The notes beneath the pieces were generated by a model. It searched no databases, had not been told where the DNA came from, and saw nothing but the letters and a program-made list of their open reading frames with translations. Both the position numbers and the translations under genes were made by a program. From Planctomycetota bacterium (GTDB lineage Bacteria; Planctomycetota; Phycisphaerae; Phycisphaerales; SM1A02), in the NCBI GenBank assembly GCA_003671065.1, contig QWPU01000158.1:1-7403 (forward strand): 7,403 nt of DNA, given 5' to 3'. Of the stretch, positions 5,669 to 7,403 are shown one piece after another. How positions within the stretch are numbered: the stretch's first letter is position 1; each line of letters opens with the position of its first letter.

Positions 5669-7403
5669 TCATGGTGCAACGAAGAGATAGGTGCCGCCGT
5701 TTTTCTGGGCAATCTCTTTCATGAGTGTTTCAGCCTGCACCTCACCGAACGCGATCGAATGAATCACTGTCGGATGTGTCCCCGTATTGAGTGTGCTCAG
5801 CAACTGTGCAGTCTGCGGTGGGATTTGACCATCGGTCATGAAGAAGATGCAATCAGGAGTTGGGTTGAGATTCGCAAACGCGAATCGGAAAGCCTCCGTT
5901 GGATCAGTGCCGCCGCCCGTTCCCTGCTGGGCGATGAGTTGAATGGTTCGATTCTTGTCCGCGTCACCCTTCATCCACGCTTGATCGATCACATGCGCAG
6001 TGCCGTCGAAGAAGACGACTGAAAAATCAGTCTTGGCATCAAGGTTTGAAATCGAAGCGGTCAGTTCGAGCTTGAGACGATCAAGCTTTGGTCCCTGCAT
6101 CGATCCTGAAATGTCAACGATGAAGCAGACCCGTTTGCCTCCACCTTTGACTCCAAAGAAACTTGTCTCGTGCTGCTCAATGATGGTGCCGCCCTTGGCT
6201 CTCGTAGGGACGCGATCAGCGCGATCCGCGTCGGTCGCAACATCTCCGCCACCGCGACGAAGCGACTCAAACGCATCGCGTGTGATTGCGGCGTAACGCT
6301 TGCTGCCGACCACGAGCTCGCGCGCGTCTCGTTTCCAAGCAATCGTCCATGACTCCGCAGCATCGGGCGGCAAGACGACGACGCGTGGCGTGCCGCCAAG
6401 CGGAAGCGGATCGCTGCTGAATCGTGAGTTGAGCGATGGATCGCGGCGAATGCACAGAGAACCCGCGGATGCATCAGTGTTCGAAACTGCGCAATCAAGC
6501 GCGAATTCACCGCCCTGCACCAGCGTGATGTCGCCGCGAAACACGCGATAGATCGCCGCGCTGTGCAGTGCTGGATTCAACATCAGTACCGAACGCGAGT
6601 AGCCGCCCGGACCAAAGTCAGCATCGGAGGGACCTTCGATTTGTTCCCAAATCCCAGTGATCGGAAGCGATGCGCGTCCCGTTGAACCGTGAGCGCGTTC
6701 GAGTAAACCTGCGTCACCTTCAAGGAGTTCGACTTCAAACTCGGGGAGTTCAATATCGCTTGGCGTCGTAGGCGCGACCGCTTCGCTGCTTGAGGCGTTC
6801 GATTCGCTGATTGGTTCGCGTTCGTCAGCCGAGTTTGGCGGTGTATCAACGGACGATTCATTCGGTGCGCCGTGAGCACCAACGATGGCAAGCGGTGGTT
6901 GAGCGACACCTTCGCTTCCACCCGCCATCGTTCCAACATCGCCACTTGCCGCTTCGGCTTGCTGCTTGCCTGTGTCCTTCGGTGGCTCAGTTCCAGCATT
7001 TGGAGCGCCAACTCCCTCAGCGGTATCCTTTTTTGGAGGTTCGACATCACTGAACAGTCGACGCGGCTGAGCGACTGTTTGATTCGGCTGAGGCTGTTCG
7101 GCGTTTGGAGCGTCTGCAGAGCTTCGCGAACCCTTTGCAGATTGATCGCCACCGCCCTCGCCTCCGCCACTGCCACCACTAGGGAGATCACTCGAAGGAG
7201 GTCCGCTGCTGGGAGCGCGTTCATCTCGAGGAGTGTTCGTAGGAGTCGATGGTGCCTGCAAGCCGCGTGGACCTGATCCGCCGCCTCCACTTCCTTCGCC
7301 GTACGCGGATGGGCTGTTGGTGCCACTCGATGATCCGCTTGGTGCGCCGCACGCTCCGCAGGCGCTGCCAGAAGCGTTGGTTGCGGTGGACCCACACGCG
7401 CCA
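5669..7403 (-). CDS. VWA-domain protein with long disordered linker, N-terminus outside window
   Basis: The minus-strand frame stays open from the TGA at 5669-5671 to the window edge, giving 577 visible residues. The first possible start inside the window is a TTG at 7259-7261, but coding-like Gly/Ser-rich sequence continues upstream of it, so the true start and any signal peptide or membrane anchor are probably missing. Counting visible residues, 1-225 are low-complexity linker, 247-377 a beta-rich region opening with LPITGIWEQIEG, and 423-577 a von Willebrand factor A domain. Its metal-binding MIDAS motif is complete: DISGSM (Asp430), the Thr of GGGTDP (Thr499) and the Asp of FMTDG (Asp524). 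VWA domains of this kind bind protein ligands through a divalent metal. The GxW at the start of the beta region recalls lipocalin-like folds, a weak similarity only. The gene faces the motor operon tail to tail, which suggests but does not prove a shared function. Confidence 0.9.
   Translation of the reverse strand, partial: GACGSTATNASGSACGACGAPSGSSSGTNSPSAYGEGSGGGGSGPRGLQAPSTPTNTPRDERAPSSGPPSSDLPSGGSGGGEGGGDQSAKGSRSSADAPNAEQPQPNQTVAQPRRLFSDVEPPKKDTAEGVGAPNAGTEPPKDTGKQQAEAASGDVGTMAGGSEGVAQPPLAIVGAHGAPNESSVDTPPNSADEREPISESNASSSEAVAPTTPSDIELPEFEVELLEGDAGLLERAHGSTGRASLPITGIWEQIEGPSDADFGPGGYSRSVLMLNPALHSAAIYRVFRGDITLVQGGEFALDCAVSNTDASAGSLCIRRDPSLNSRFSSDPLPLGGTPRVVVLPPDAAESWTIAWKRDARELVVGSKRYAAITRDAFESLRRGGGDVATDADRADRVPTRAKGGTIIEQHETSFFGVKGGGKRVCFIVDISGSMQGPKLDRLKLELTASISNLDAKTDFSVVFFDGTAHVIDQAWMKGDADKNRTIQLIAQQGTGGGTDPTEAFRFAFANLNPTPDCIFFMTDGQIPPQTAQLLSTLNTGTHPTVIHSIAFGEVQAETLMKEIAQKNGGTYLFVAP
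6725..7403 (-). other. Low-complexity Gly/Ser/Pro/Thr/Ala linker region of the VWA protein
   Basis: About 225 codons at the visible N-terminal side encode almost only Gly, Ser, Pro, Ala, Thr, Glu, Asp, Asn and Gln, with glycine runs such as GGSGGGEGGGD near 7150-7175. The most distal part, near the window edge, also holds three cysteines, two of them in a CGAC (CxxC) arrangement. The rest has none until the beta-rich region. Such a composition predicts an unfolded spacer between a missing N-terminal part and the folded C-terminal domains. Confidence 0.75.

Noticed and set aside
5690..5710. Possible terminator: GC-rich bases followed by TTTTT at 5700-5704
   Set aside because: The GGTG and CGCC before the T-run leave a loop of only one base, so no real hairpin forms. 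The site is also inside the VWA coding sequence.
7259..7261. TTG as the true start of the VWA protein
   Set aside because: The frame stays open for another 47 codons to the window edge with the same Gly/Ser-rich composition, and a signal or anchor segment would be expected first. I treat the gene as truncated by the window.
6583..7395. A 270-codon open frame on the minus strand, overlapping the VWA gene in another frame
   Set aside because: It gives an Arg/His/Gln-rich protein without recognisable domains. The VWA frame is open across the whole stretch and leads directly into intact folded domains, so the other frame is a by-product of the low-complexity, GC-rich sequence.

Overview
The window carries five protein-coding genes or gene parts and no RNA gene, insertion sequence, CRISPR array or clear terminator. 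The moderately GC-rich bases, the MotA/ExbB–ExbD–VWA gene content and the low-complexity Ser/Gly/Pro linker suggest a Planctomycetota-like, possibly Phycisphaerae-like, diderm bacterium. This is inferred from gene content and style only; no marker gene is present.

Layout: positions 1-37 hold the last codons of an unseen upstream plus-strand gene. Its TGA overlaps the ATG of a 1000-residue single-pass coiled-coil membrane protein (34-3036). Three tightly packed plus-strand genes follow: a four-helix MotA/TolQ/ExbB-family channel protein (3033-3902), and two different ExbD/TolR-like single-pass proteins (3903-4739 and 4736-5665). The junctions are ATGA, TGA|ATG and GTGA, so this is one translationally coupled operon. 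Only three bases separate it from a convergent minus-strand gene (5669 to beyond 7403). That gene encodes a protein with a long disordered linker, a beta-rich middle domain and a C-terminal von Willebrand factor A domain with an intact MIDAS motif. Its start lies outside the window.

How they may work together: the channel protein and the two ExbD-like proteins look like an ion-driven 5:2 motor. Each ExbD-like protein has an aspartate at residue 17, exactly at the start of its only membrane helix, where ExbD and MotB carry their proton-binding Asp. Each also has a coiled coil and a C-terminal alpha/beta domain with a shared pattern. The attractive hypothesis is a motor whose rotor is a heterodimer of two distinct B subunits. 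The 1000-residue protein would be a dedicated partner spanning the inner membrane, with a cytoplasmic arm of about 350 residues and a periplasmic arm of about 625. The VWA protein is a possible adhesive or regulatory partner. The biological output (envelope transport, surface motility, Zorya-like defence or another) cannot be told from this window.
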